A stretch of 64,000 nt of DNA from Wolbachia endosymbiont (group B) of Hofmannophila pseudospretella (GTDB lineage: Bacteria > Pseudomonadota > Alphaproteobacteria > Rickettsiales > Anaplasmataceae), in assembly GCF_964028515.1 (NCBI RefSeq), contig NZ_OZ034788.1:868001-932000 (forward strand). The letters are read 5' to 3'. Of this stretch, positions 46,192 through 54,801 are shown piece by piece; the stretch's first letter is position 1; every line of letters starts with the position of its first letter. The translations under genes and the position numbers were made by a program. Below the pieces are notes generated by a model. It was not told the DNA's origin. It made no database searches and worked only from the letters and a program-made list of their open reading frames with translations.

Positions 46192-47622
46192 TTAGCCCTT
46201 ATCTAAACATTCAGTTCCACCAACAGTTATTGCATCGACCTTGAGTGTTGGCTGACCAACTCCAACAGGCACATTTTGTCCGTCTTTTGAGCACGTACCA
46301 ACACCAGGATCTAACTTTAGATCATTACCAATCATTGATACTTTTTTCAACACTGTTGGACCGTCACCAATGAGTGTTGCCCCTTTAACTGGCTGTATAA
46401 TTTTACCATTTTCTATTAGATAAGCTTCCGAAGATGAGAAAACAAATTTTCCTGATGTTATATCAACCTGTCCACCACCAAAATTTACTGCATATAGACC
46501 TTTCTTTACACTAGATATTATTTCTTCTGGTGTATGTTTTCCTGGCAGCATATAGGTGTTTGTCATGCGTGGCATGGTAACTTCTTTGTAACTTTCTCTT
46601 CTACCATTACCAGTTGGGCTTACACCCATGAGTTTAGCGTTCATATGATCCTGCATGTATCCTTTGAGAATTCCATCTTCTATCAGCACATTATAGCCAG
46701 GTGAAGTACCCTCATCATCTATGCTAATAGAACCACGCAAATTAGGTAGAGTTCCATCATCAACTACAGTAATGTTACTGGCTGCCACTTGTTTACCCAT
46801 AGAATTTGAAAATGCCGAGATTCCTTTACGGTTAAAATCGCCCTCAAGTCCATGACCTACAGCTTCATGTAATAGTACTCCAGGCCAACCTGGACCTAGA
46901 ACAACCGTCATTTCTCCAGCCGGAGCTGGAATTGCCTCAAGATTTACCAGCGCTTGCTCTAACGCTTGGTTTGCAACTTCTTTCCACTTCTTCTCAGAAA
47001 CAAATTTACTATAAGAGTCTCTTCCACCGTGCCCTGCAGAACCTCTCTCAGCTCGGCCATTTTTCTCTACGATGACTAGCACATTAAAACGTACCAAAGG
47101 CCTAATATCACTTAACCTGTGATCATCTTTTATTATTTGTACAGCTTGCCATTCTCCATTTAGAGTTATTTTTACCTGCTTCACGCAGTTATTCTTCGAC
47201 CTTACATACTCATTAATCTCATTGAGCAGTTTAATTTTTGAGTTCAGGTCCATTTCATTTATGGGATTAATCGTTGAATACAGGCTTTTTGCCTCCTCAT
47301 TTAAGTTTACTGAATTTGTTTTGCTTAAAGATGCTGAACTTTTTACCATAGAAGCAGCTTTACTAATTTCTTTTTCGCTAATCTCAGAAGAGCAAACAAA
47401 AGACGTACTATCTTCACAAAAAGACCTTAGACCAAATCCTCTTCTGATATTTAAATCCATATGTTTTAATATATTATCATCAAAAATTAGGGATTCTGAT
47501 TGGCAAAACTCTAAAAATAGCTCACCACCATCACTATTGCTCAAAGCGTTGTTGACTATTTTATATACATTATTAATATTAACATTGTTCTGAGCAAAAA
47601 ATATTTGATCTAGATTTGGCAT
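46192..47622 (-). CDS. tldD: Metalloprotease TldD
   Basis: TldD, with TldE/PmbA, forms a zinc protease that cleaves unfolded peptides and works on CcdA and microcin substrates in E. coli. The 476-residue protein has the metal-binding HEAVGHGLEGD near residue 251. A second ligand region includes GGGQVDITSGKFVFSSSEAYLIENGK, and FGLRSF is N-terminal. Length is normal. It lies alone between IS debris and tRNA-Leu; the partner pmbA is not in the window. Confidence 0.95.
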   Translation of the reverse strand: MPNLDQIFFAQNNVNINNVYKIVNNALSNSDGGELFLEFCQSESLIFDDNILKHMDLNIRRGFGLRSFCEDSTSFVCSSEISEKEISKAASMVKSSASLSKTNSVNLNEEAKSLYSTINPINEMDLNSKIKLLNEINEYVRSKNNCVKQVKITLNGEWQAVQIIKDDHRLSDIRPLVRFNVLVIVEKNGRAERGSAGHGGRDSYSKFVSEKKWKEVANQALEQALVNLEAIPAPAGEMTVVLGPGWPGVLLHEAVGHGLEGDFNRKGISAFSNSMGKQVAASNITVVDDGTLPNLRGSISIDDEGTSPGYNVLIEDGILKGYMQDHMNAKLMGVSPTGNGRRESYKEVTMPRMTNTYMLPGKHTPEEIISSVKKGLYAVNFGGGQVDITSGKFVFSSSEAYLIENGKIIQPVKGATLIGDGPTVLKKVSMIGNDLKLDPGVGTCSKDGQNVPVGVGQPTLKVDAITVGGTECLDKG

Positions 47623-47684
47623 TACCTTTGAGCTAAAAACTATTTGAGTATATTATTTTATTTTAACATAGTAAATCACAAAAA

Positions 47685-47769
47685 GCCCGGGTGGCGGAAT
47701 TGGTAGACGCGCTAGCTTCAGGTGCTAGTAATTTTTCAAGTTGTGGAAGTTCAAGTCTTCTCTCGGGCA
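47685..47769 (+). tRNA. tRNA-Leu (CAG)
   Basis: The acceptor pair is GCCCGGG/CTCGGGC. The anticodon arm CTAGC-TTCAGGT-GCTAG gives CAG. A long class II variable arm and a GTTCAAGT T-loop are present. The discriminator base is A. Confidence 0.95.
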
Positions 47770-47801
47770 CTCTGTATTGATTTTCAAGTCAATTAATGTT
47801 A

Positions 47802-47810
47802 TGATATAAT
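47802..47810 (+). promoter_or_regulatory. Extended -10 promoter of the 168-aa membrane gene
   Basis: TGATATAAT forms a perfect -10 with an upstream TGN extension, 20 bases ahead of the ATG at 47831. A -35 box is weak, which is expected for this promoter class. Confidence 0.5.
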
Positions 47811-47830
47811 ATGAATTTACTGCTAAGTTT

Positions 47831-48337
47831 ATGGGTTATGAGAAAGAGAGGCTTATTTACAGGAAAAAAATACGAACTTATTCAAAACGCTTAGTTACTG
47901 CACTATCTATTGCTTCTTTGAGTGGGTACATAGCAGCATTAGCCCTAAATATTTCTTCCTTAAGCTTGTACTGTACTATTGTCAGCACTATGCTAAGTGC
48001 ACTTTCGCTTGCTTTAAATATATGGTCATTAACTGATCATTTTAGGCAGTGTGGCCTTAATAAGCAACTCGATACCTCTTGGCAAGATAAATTAATGAAG
48101 ATCTGCCTCGACATTACATCTAACGTTTCATTTTTAATAGGAGGAATTACATCTATATTACCTCTTGAATTTCCTATTATCCCCTTTATTTCCGTTGCTT
48201 TTTTTATTCTAGGTTGTACCTTTATGGCAACTAATTTCATTCGAACTATGATTAGTCAGTCGCAAATAGATGAAACTAAAACCTCAAAGCTAGTGAACAT
48301 TAACATCTGCAATAGCTCCCTGATTATTACATGTTAA
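47831..48337 (+). CDS. Hypothetical four-helix membrane protein (168 aa)
   Basis: I do not recognise the family. A basic N-terminus (KERLIYRKKIRTYSKR) is followed by two adjacent membrane helices (about 24-45 and 47-70). A polar loop comes next, and then two more helices (about 98-120 and 122-145). A short polar tail ends in Cys. The helical-pair arrangement resembles that of the 234-residue tail of the interrupted J-domain protein about 2 kb away. Function unknown. Confidence 0.65.
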   Translation: MGYEKERLIYRKKIRTYSKRLVTALSIASLSGYIAALALNISSLSLYCTIVSTMLSALSLALNIWSLTDHFRQCGLNKQLDTSWQDKLMKICLDITSNVSFLIGGITSILPLEFPIIPFISVAFFILGCTFMATNFIRTMISQSQIDETKTSKLVNINICNSSLIITC

Positions 48338-48355
48338 TAAGTTAGCTTATTTAAC

Positions 48356-48384
48356 TTGACAAATTACGCCATCCCCCTTACTAT
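48356..48384 (+). promoter_or_regulatory. Strong promoter leading into a noncoding region
   Basis: TTGACA (48356-48361) and TACTAT (48379-48384) are spaced by 17 bases. The next ORF start is over 700 bases away, so this promoter probably drives an RNA and not an mRNA. Confidence 0.6.
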
Positions 48385-48390
48385 GATAGC

Positions 48391-48600
48391 AAGAGTATTT
48401 ATCCTTGTTTTTAATCTCCGCGGATTTAACAGCAAAATTCAGTAAAAAACTCAGATATTTATTGGCAAATTACATAAAAATTATAGCGGCTGCATGTCTT
48501 TTAAATTTTTTCTACATTCAGCCAAATCGCGCTTAAAATAAGCGTTAGCACATTATTATAACGCCAATTTAAATTATTATAGGGTCAAAACTCGCTATAC
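48391..48600 (+). ncRNA. Candidate structured noncoding RNA
   Basis: From the promoter at 48356 the region up to 49089 has no ORF with a ribosome-binding site. Around 48530-48570 two hairpins occur side by side: CGCTTA-AAA-TAAGCG and GCGTTA...TAACGC. The 3' end is uncertain; T-rich stretches near 48608-48650 could serve as terminators. The rest of 48600-49020 contains two palindromic repeat copies (about 48728-48845) and nothing else. It is a prediction from promoter, lack of coding capacity and hairpins only. Confidence 0.35.
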
Positions 48601-49023
48601 GGGGGTTCTTTTGTCTTTTTTTTACTTAGTAAATTTCTTAATATTTGTAGCTAAAGTAATTCAGCGTGGGACACACAACCGCACTAACGTTTGTTTTTGA
48701 AGGTACTATTTATATGGTAGATGGTCACTGGAATCCAGCTTTTTCATAATCATCAAAACATTGATTACTTTTATACTCGTAAATTTAACTGGATCCCAGT
48801 GTCAGCTACTTGGATGACATCAAAGAGAGGGTACTGGGATTACACAAAAAGGGCTACTTAAGTGACAAGATAGATAGAACTGGCATGAATTGGATTTGAG
48901 TAACTCAAATGACCAATGAAAACTGTAACCCTAAACATTATTATGCACTAAATGATAATTTTCATACACTTGTCATGGCAGTCGTGAAAGAAATAATTCA
49001 TACAATAAGCATGAATGAAAGAA

Positions 49024-49052
49024 TTGACATAATTTAGAATTTTATATATTAT
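49024..49052 (+). promoter_or_regulatory. Near-consensus promoter of the J-domain gene
   Basis: TTGACA (49024-49029) and TATTAT (49047-49052) are 17 bases apart, 38 bases before the ATG at 49090. A GGTGGAG ribosome-binding site sits at 49081-49087. Confidence 0.65.
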
Positions 49053-49188
49053 AAAGTATTAATAGTTAGTTAATTTATTAGGTGGAGATATGGGATATAA
49101 GTTAAGAAAAAGAGAATACGATTATAATGAAAGTTTATTCAAAGAGATAGGCATTCAAGTACAAGAAGTAGAAGGTCGTAACTTCTTA

Positions 49189-50050
49189 GAGCCTGTTCAT
49201 AATCTTTTCAGAAGCAAAGCAGCGAAAGCAAGAACGACCATTTGCAGGCTAGTGTTGAGTTTCCGCTCGCAATTTTTCCACAATCGCCTACATTTTTGCA
49301 ACCAAGCAAAAGATCTCTCAACAACCCATCTTTTCGGCAATACGACAAAGGTGTGTAATTCGTTTCGCTTTATTACTTCAACGGTAGCGCCAATAGTTGC
49401 TTTTATTTGTGTTGCAAAATTTTCTCCTGTGTAGCCAGCATCAACTAGTATATTTTTAACTTCAGATAGGTTTTCTTTAGCATTTTTAACCATTCTCACA
49501 GCGCTACTACGATCAGTTATTTCTGCCGTTGTTATATAAATTGCGTGGGGTAAACCTTGTGTATCTACCGCAATATGGCGTTTTATTCCTGAAACCTTTT
49601 TGCCTGCATCATAGCCTTTTTCTTCAGCAGTATCTGCATTTTTTACGCTTTGTGCATCAATTATGCAGAAGCTGGTTTTTTCTTTCCGACCATTGTTTTG
49701 TCGGACCACGCCAACTATTTTTTTTTAATACCAGCTCCAGAACACTTTCTTTATTTGCATCTGCTTTTTCACTCCACTTCTTAAAATAGTCGTAACAATT
49801 CCGCCATTTTGGAAACTCTTTTGGTAACATTCTCCACTGGCAGCCACTTTTTAAGACGTATAACACTCCACAAAATACATGATATAAATCAAGTGTTCTT
49901 GGCTTTGTCCTTTTCCTGCAAGACTCCAGATCTGCTACAATAATCTCAAACTTTTCTCGACTTATATCACTTGGATATAAACTTCGCATATCCTACTTTA
50001 TATACTTTATCCTCTCATTCTATCCCTTTTTTGAGATCACGTACAGGCTC
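49189..50050 (-). mobile_element. IS5-family (IS1031/IS427-type) element
   Basis: This 862-base element has inverted ends GAGCCTGTTC (49189) and GAGCCTGTAC (minus strand, from 50050) and is flanked by the TTA duplication (49186-49188 and 50051-50053). TTA fits the TNA target preference of these IS5 subgroups. Both transposase reading frames are intact, so the element could still be active. It inserted into the J-domain gene. Confidence 0.85.
49197..49989 (-). CDS. IS5-family transposase (orfA/orfB, programmed frameshift)
   Basis: The upstream frame orfA (49657-49989, 110 aa) starts MRSLYPSDISREKFEIIVAD and has the DUF4096-type LYHVFCGVLYVLKSGCQWRMLPKEFPKW. The downstream frame orfB (49197-49709) carries the DDE core: IIDAQSVKNAD with the first Asp, ILVDAGYTGENF, and VVERSFAWLQKCRRLWKNCE with the final Glu. 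They overlap across a run of nine A residues near 49718-49726 (minus strand). A -1 slip there joins orfA to orfB in frame, as in other IS5 elements. No stop breaks either domain. Confidence 0.85.
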
Positions 50051-50862
50051 TTAGAAATATCTAATATAATAGCAAAAAATTATAGAAGGTTATCAATAAA
50101 GTGTCACCCAGATAAAACAGGAGGTAGCGATGAAAAAATACAAGCCCTTAACAGAAATAAAGCAGCACTTTTGCAATATATTAAACCACTAAGTGGAAAG
50201 AATAAGGGATTAATCATTCCTGAGGAATGGAAAAGGTATTTACAATCAATTCAGCAAGGTCAGAATGATAAGCGTGCAGAGTATTATGCTGTTTTTACTC
50301 GGGTAAATATCCTACTGCTCATCTCGTCATTAGTGTCGTATATTTACTTGGCGGTTAAGCTATATAAGGCTGCTAATTTTACTGATGCACCTGGCATTTT
50401 GTTTAGTGCGACTCTAATAACATTTGTTACAACTTTTTTCTTATCTGTTTATTTGATAGCTTCTTTATTGAAAAAAGCTATGGATTTGCAAAATCCTCAA
50501 TGGGAACAAGGTGAAAATTTAGATCAAGAAGAGCTAAAAGATGAAATATCCAAAAGTAAAGCATTTAAATATCTAATTCTTACTTCCCAAATTTCAAATT
50601 ATCTTCCTTCTATTTTATTAGTAGCAGGTTTGGTGTTACAGTGTCAATCTAGTTGCGTAGACAGTAAAATACTCATTGGATTTGCTACAGTACTAGGTTG
50701 TAGTTTATTATTACGCTTAGCAAGTGAAATCTACGAGAGGAAAGTTGTAGATCTTATAAAAACTGAAGGAATAGGTGACGAACAAAATGTACCTATAGGA
50801 GCATCAACCGAAAAGCCAAGCAGCATTGTAAATCCTGATGGTGCTTTTAACGTCTCGGCTCA

Positions 50863-52161
50863 TCAAGTAGGTTGATTATTCTCCATACTCAAATCTCTGG
50901 CTAAAAATAACGAGCCACAGATTAGTATGGTTTTGACGTTTTGTATAGAAGCTTTTAGTATGTGATTTGATATAGCATCTCTGATTGATTCACATTCAAT
51001 AGCATTTACTCCTATCTTATTAGCTCCTTCTCTGATTAAATCTGTACTTGTTGCTTTAGGTTCAGATTTAACACAAACGGCGCATAGTAGTTTGATGTAT
51101 GGCTTTAAGTGCTCTAAGAACTCTGCAACGTTTCTGTTACGAGTAACACCAAAGATCATATAGATACCTTCAGCAAAATTGTCTCTTACCCACTTAGCTA
51201 ACACTTTGGCACCATCATTGTTGTGCGCGCCATCTAGAAATAATTGCCAATCTTTTGGTAATAAAGAAATTAAATTACCTTCTTTTATGGACTCTAGCCG
51301 CGCAGGCCAATAAGTGCTCTGTAAACCTGAAGCAATGTCCTCTTCTCCAATATTAAATCCATACTTCCCACTCAAAATGCTACATGCTGCAATTGCGTTT
51401 CCTGAATTGATTATTTGATGATCTCCTTTTAAAGATGGCAAAGAAAATTCTATTGATTGAATAGTCGATTGAAAGACCATCCTGTTATTCTGTTTTTCGC
51501 AATTCCATTCAAGTCCTCCTCTATACAGAGGAGATTTCTTATTTATTGCATGATGTTCTAATGTGTTCGTTATAGATTTTTCTTGTGGTGCTATTACGCA
51601 AGGAACATTAGGTTTCATTATTCCAGCCTTTTCACCTGCTATGGTTTCTACGGTAGGACCAAGATATTCTGTATGGTCAAGTGCAATGGAAGTGATGATC
51701 GTTAGGATCGGATTATCTATAACATTTGTTGCATCAAGCCTTCCACCCATACCCACCTCCACTAAAGTAATATCCGCTTTATGACGAGCAAAAGCTAAGA
51801 AAGCTGCAATTGTTGTGGCCTCAAATAGAGTGATAGGTTGTTCCGCAACTGCTATACGGCATTCTTCCAGTGAGTTATGTAATTCACTATCATCGACATC
51901 ATTGCCTGCAACAACTATTCTCTCATTAAAATTCACTAAATGTGGAGAAGTGTACGTATGAACTTTATACCCTGCTGCTTGCATTATATATCTTATAAAT
52001 GATAGTGTTGATCCTTTGCCATTAGTGCCAGCTATGTGAATTATTGGCGGTATTTTTTTCTCGGGATTACCCAATTTATTTAGAAAACTTTTTATGCGAT
52101 CAAGAGAAAAATCCTTTGGCCTACTGCCAATCAGCTTAGGCCAATGAGGCATGTATATCAT
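50863..52161 (-). CDS. folC: Folylpolyglutamate synthase / dihydrofolate synthase
   Basis: FolC adds glutamate to folates and may also make dihydrofolate. The 432-residue Mur-ligase-like protein has the P-loop IAGTNGKGSTLSFI, the TSPHLVNFNERI block, the second loop region AIALDHTEYLGPTVETIAGEKAGIMK, and DGAHNNDGAKVLAKW. Length and motifs are standard. Its 3' end overlaps the interrupted J-domain gene by 13 bases tail-to-tail; its start overlaps the upstream MlaC-like gene by four. Confidence 0.93.
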   Translation of the reverse strand: MIYMPHWPKLIGSRPKDFSLDRIKSFLNKLGNPEKKIPPIIHIAGTNGKGSTLSFIRYIMQAAGYKVHTYTSPHLVNFNERIVVAGNDVDDSELHNSLEECRIAVAEQPITLFEATTIAAFLAFARHKADITLVEVGMGGRLDATNVIDNPILTIITSIALDHTEYLGPTVETIAGEKAGIMKPNVPCVIAPQEKSITNTLEHHAINKKSPLYRGGLEWNCEKQNNRMVFQSTIQSIEFSLPSLKGDHQIINSGNAIAACSILSGKYGFNIGEEDIASGLQSTYWPARLESIKEGNLISLLPKDWQLFLDGAHNNDGAKVLAKWVRDNFAEGIYMIFGVTRNRNVAEFLEHLKPYIKLLCAVCVKSEPKATSTDLIREGANKIGVNAIECESIRDAISNHILKASIQNVKTILICGSLFLARDLSMENNQPT

Positions 52162-52742
52162 AAATTATTGTTACGTTTTAATTCATCTATTACACTTGCC
52201 ATGCCATTCGTGTCGATCTTTTCACTAAATTGAGAACGTTGATTAATAGCGATACTTATCCCACTCATTACAACGTCACTTATTAAGAAAGAGCTATCAC
52301 TCTTAGTAACTTTAAAGTCAATACTTGTAAATTCCTCATCACCATAAGAAAGTCTTGTACCAATTAAACAAGTTTCATCATCAACTACCTTTGAGCTCAT
52401 TATAATCATTTCACTATTATTTATGTATTTATACAAAATTTTAGTGCACAAACGCGCGAGATATACTTCATATTCTTTTAGAAACTCTTCTTTTTCTTTT
52501 TGAGTAGATAAATTCCAATATTTCCCTATTACAAATCGAGATATTTCTTTGAGGTTAACATTATTCTGAATGATCTTCCGAAGCTTTTCGTGTATATGTT
52601 CTGAATTTTTTCTATTCCCTTTCATAGACGTATTATCTACTTGCTGCTTCATGGCAAGCACAAAAGTTCTGTGACCTATACAACTCGCGTAAGCACTTGA
52701 GGATATTAAAATAAAAATGGTTAAGAGCTTAATAACATTCAT
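52158..52742 (-). CDS. MlaC/Ttg2D-like periplasmic lipid-binding protein
   Basis: This 194-residue protein has an N-terminal signal peptide (MNVIKLLTIFILISSSAYASC). It is organised like MlaC: KLRKIIQNNVNLKEISRFVIGKYWNLSTQKEKEEFLKEYEVYLARL and then a beta-rich half, shown here in pieces. MlaC ferries phospholipids between outer- and inner-membrane complexes to keep outer-membrane asymmetry. Sequence is diverged, so the assignment rests on fold pattern and length. The stop overlaps the folC start by four bases. Confidence 0.72.
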   Translation of the reverse strand: MNVIKLLTIFILISSSAYASCIGHRTFVLAMKQQVDNTSMKGNRKNSEHIHEKLRKIIQNNVNLKEISRFVIGKYWNLSTQKEKEEFLKEYEVYLARLCTKILYKYINNSEMIIMSSKVVDDETCLIGTRLSYGDEEFTSIDFKVTKSDSSFLISDVVMSGISIAINQRSQFSEKIDTNGMASVIDELKRNNNL

Positions 52743-52824
52743 AAGATGTATTTATTAGCTATGATACTTAAAATGCAAAATTTAACAAAGGCAAAATAAT
52801 AGTCGCTAGCTCTAACATACCTAT

Positions 52825-52854
52825 AGACATACTCTATATAAATAATCTATAATT
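52825..52854 (+). promoter_or_regulatory. Promoter of candidate RNA
   Basis: TAGACA (52825-52830) and TATAAT (52849-52854) are 18 bases apart: five of six and six of six consensus bases. A start near 52860 opens a GGGGTC-led sequence that pairs with GATCCC at its far end. Confidence 0.6.
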
Positions 52855-52859
52855 AATAG

Positions 52860-53024
52860 GGGTCTATGCTATACGTTATGAGTTAAGTTAAATTTCCCGA
52901 GCGATAATTTCTGATCAAGGGGATTGCCTCTGTTAATTTCATTGAAATTAGTATGTGATACCCACCTTAACTTTAGGTCTCAGGAATCTACTAAGACTGA
53001 CGGTAGATGTGGATCCCATTTTTA
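52860..53024 (+). ncRNA. Candidate structured RNA, 6S-like in layout
   Basis: The transcript would be about 160 bases. GGGGTC at its 5' end pairs with GATCCC at 53012-53017. GTTAAG (about 52883) pairs with CTTAAC (about 52969). Between them sit AGGGG-ATTG-CCTCT and AATTTC-ATT-GAAATT hairpins, and ATCTAC/GTAGAT forms a further stem near the 3' end. A T-rich end (ATTTTTATT) follows the closing pair. Closing stem, internal bubble and length resemble 6S RNA, which sequesters RNA polymerase, but no conserved block was confirmed. It may also simply be the leader of the gene at 53007. Confidence 0.4.
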
Positions 53025-53498
53025 TTATTCAGATTTATGTTACACCAATATAAAGAACAAGGTGTTTTTTTCTGTTCATCTCGTGAGATATTTCAAGTTG
53101 TAATTGACGTTGAGGAATATCCTGATTTTGTTCCTTGGTGCAAAGCTGTTTATATAAAAGAAAAAACTGATAGCCAAATGATTGTGGATCTCCTTGCAGC
53201 TTTTCATGGCATTAAAGGAAGTTACACATCAGAAGTGACCTCCCTTGCTCCAAATGGAATAAATGAAAGTTGGATAAAAGCTGTGTCCTCAAATGGAATA
53301 TTTAAACATTTATACAACGAATGGAAATTCACTCCTATGAGCAAAAATAAAACTATGGTAGAGTTCTATATAGAGTTTGAGTTTAAATCCAATTTGTTTT
53401 CTACTTTATTAAACTCGGTGTATAAATATGCACAAAATAAAATAATTACTGCATTCAAAGACAGACTAGAAAGCCTTGCTAAACAAAAGTTATCTTGA
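53007..53498 (+). CDS. RatA/COQ10-family START-like protein
   Basis: This up to 163-residue protein has the COQ10/RatA polyketide-cyclase (START-like) fold, seen from FFCSSREIFQVVIDVEEYPDFVPWC and LYNEWKFTPMSKNKTMVEFYIEFEFKSNL, shown in blocks. Mitochondrial COQ10 binds ubiquinone, and bacterial RatA relatives were linked to ribosomes. In an alphaproteobacterium a quinone role is more likely. The start may be the ATG at 53007 or the one at 53037 (MLHQYKEQ), which fits the family better. Confidence 0.87.
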   Translation: MWIPFLLFRFMLHQYKEQGVFFCSSREIFQVVIDVEEYPDFVPWCKAVYIKEKTDSQMIVDLLAAFHGIKGSYTSEVTSLAPNGINESWIKAVSSNGIFKHLYNEWKFTPMSKNKTMVEFYIEFEFKSNLFSTLLNSVYKYAQNKIITAFKDRLESLAKQKLS

Positions 53499-53512
53499 CA
53501 TCACTTATATAA

Positions 53513-54244
53513 ATGCATAAATTCTTTAATAAGTTAAGTATTTTCATTGTAATGATTTTTAGATTATTGTTCTTACTTATTTTTATAAGTGTTAGTTCTT
53601 ATGCAGCTATTGAACAAAACTTACCCAACACTCAAAAAACTGATGAAATAACACCAAAAGAACTACTGTCCCTATTGCCTGATGATAAATTATTAGGAGA
53701 TCGAAAAGCGCCAATTTTAGTGATAGAATACGCCTCGCTCACTTGTTATCACTGTTCTCTTTTTCATAAGAAAGTTTTTCCTAAAATCAAAGAGAAGTAC
53801 ATAGATACAGGTAAGATGTTATACATATTCCGTCATTTTCCTCTAGATTACAGAGGATTAAAAGCTGCAATGCTAAGTTATTGCTATGAAAAAGAAGAGG
53901 ACTATTTTAATTTTAACAAAGCTGTGTTTAATGCAATAGACTCATGGAACTACTCTAATTTTAGTGATTTAACTATACTACAAAAAATTGCTGCACTAAG
54001 CAATTTGAAGCAAGATGTATTTAACAAATGCATTAATGATAAAAAGATGATGGACAAAATTATAAATGATAAATCACTTGCAATTAATAAACTTGATATC
54101 ACAGCTACTCCTGTATTCATCATCAAGCTTAACGATGACAAATCATATGTAGAGAATGGTAAAATCAAACATGAAGGATATAGAGAGCTGGAATACTTCA
54201 CTAATGTAATAGATGAGTTATATGGAAAAGCTATAGTGAAGTAA
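53513..54244 (+). CDS. DsbA-family thiol oxidoreductase
   Basis: This 243-residue periplasmic thioredoxin-fold protein has an N-terminal signal or anchor (FIVMIFRLLFLLIFISVSSYA). The active site is CYHC in ASLTCYHCSLFHKKVFP (about residue 80), and the cis-Pro loop is ITATPVFII. It should oxidise or reduce disulfides of exported proteins. The intervening helical domain (YRGLKAAMLSYCYEKEE) is as expected in DsbA. It lies 15 bases after the RatA-like gene on the same strand. Confidence 0.92.
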   Translation: MHKFFNKLSIFIVMIFRLLFLLIFISVSSYAAIEQNLPNTQKTDEITPKELLSLLPDDKLLGDRKAPILVIEYASLTCYHCSLFHKKVFPKIKEKYIDTGKMLYIFRHFPLDYRGLKAAMLSYCYEKEEDYFNFNKAVFNAIDSWNYSNFSDLTILQKIAALSNLKQDVFNKCINDKKMMDKIINDKSLAINKLDITATPVFIIKLNDDKSYVENGKIKHEGYRELEYFTNVIDELYGKAIVK

Positions 54245-54272
54245 TAACACTGTAGCTTACCATATAAAAACC

Positions 54273-54551
54273 CTATGCTGAATCATTATTTTTTGATACT
54301 GTTTGTTGCTTTTTACGCTCAAACTCTCTTTTTTTACTGTGCCAAGCATAATAATACATAGCAATTTTATTCTCTATTAATACTATCGTTCCATCATAAA
54401 ATTGGACCATATCCATAACTTTTTTCTGAGCTTCGTTAAAGCGTTCTTTGTACTTCTCGCGATAAGCTGGATTGTGCAGTAATTTCACTCCTTCATTATT
54501 ATTAGATTTCTTGCTTAACGTTTCAATTTCGTTAGCAATGTTATAAGACAT
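54273..54551 (-). CDS. Hypothetical 92-residue protein
   Basis: This is a short hydrophilic protein with helix-forming stretches (NEIETLSKKSNNN, YREKYKERFNEAQKKVMDMVQ) and an aromatic centre (KIAMYYYAWHSKK) ending in a polar tail. No family is recognised. It has a GGGGG-type purine run just upstream of the ATG (about 54556). The 250 bases up to the next gene at 54802 are AT-rich and hold no recognisable feature. Confidence 0.55.
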   Translation of the reverse strand: MSYNIANEIETLSKKSNNNEGVKLLHNPAYREKYKERFNEAQKKVMDMVQFYDGTIVLIENKIAMYYYAWHSKKREFERKKQQTVSKNNDSA

Positions 54552-54801
54552 ATAACCCCCTCTAATTGATTATAAAAATTACATTTTAAGAGAGATGTAA
54601 ATAAACGATCCCTTAATTCTAGTATAACAATTGGTTATTATACTAGTTAACCATAGTAAAATATATAATAATCTTTGTCACTTAAAATTTTACTTTATAA
54701 AATAACAACTTAAAATAAAAAATTTTATTATTCTTAACTCTATTGTTATATTTATAAATCTTATATAGATTAAACCTCCTTAGTTTATATTATAAAACTT
54801 A

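Larger units (their letters stand above)
49090..50875 (+). pseudogene. J-domain membrane protein gene interrupted by an IS
   Basis: The gene starts at 49090 (MGYKLRKREYDYNES...) and reads to RNFL at 49188, where the IS begins. The frame resumes at 50054, after one copy of the TTA target duplication, with EISNIIAKNYRRLSIKCHPDKTGGSDEKIQALN, shown here only by its blocks. This contains the HPD signature of DnaJ domains and the following KTGGS. After the J domain come two pairs of membrane helices (about 50300-50490 and 50570-50730) and a polar tail ending in HQVG. Removing the element and one TTA restores an uninterrupted frame of about 307 codons. A 3' frame from 50171 could be made separately but lacks the J domain. 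Confidence 0.85.
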
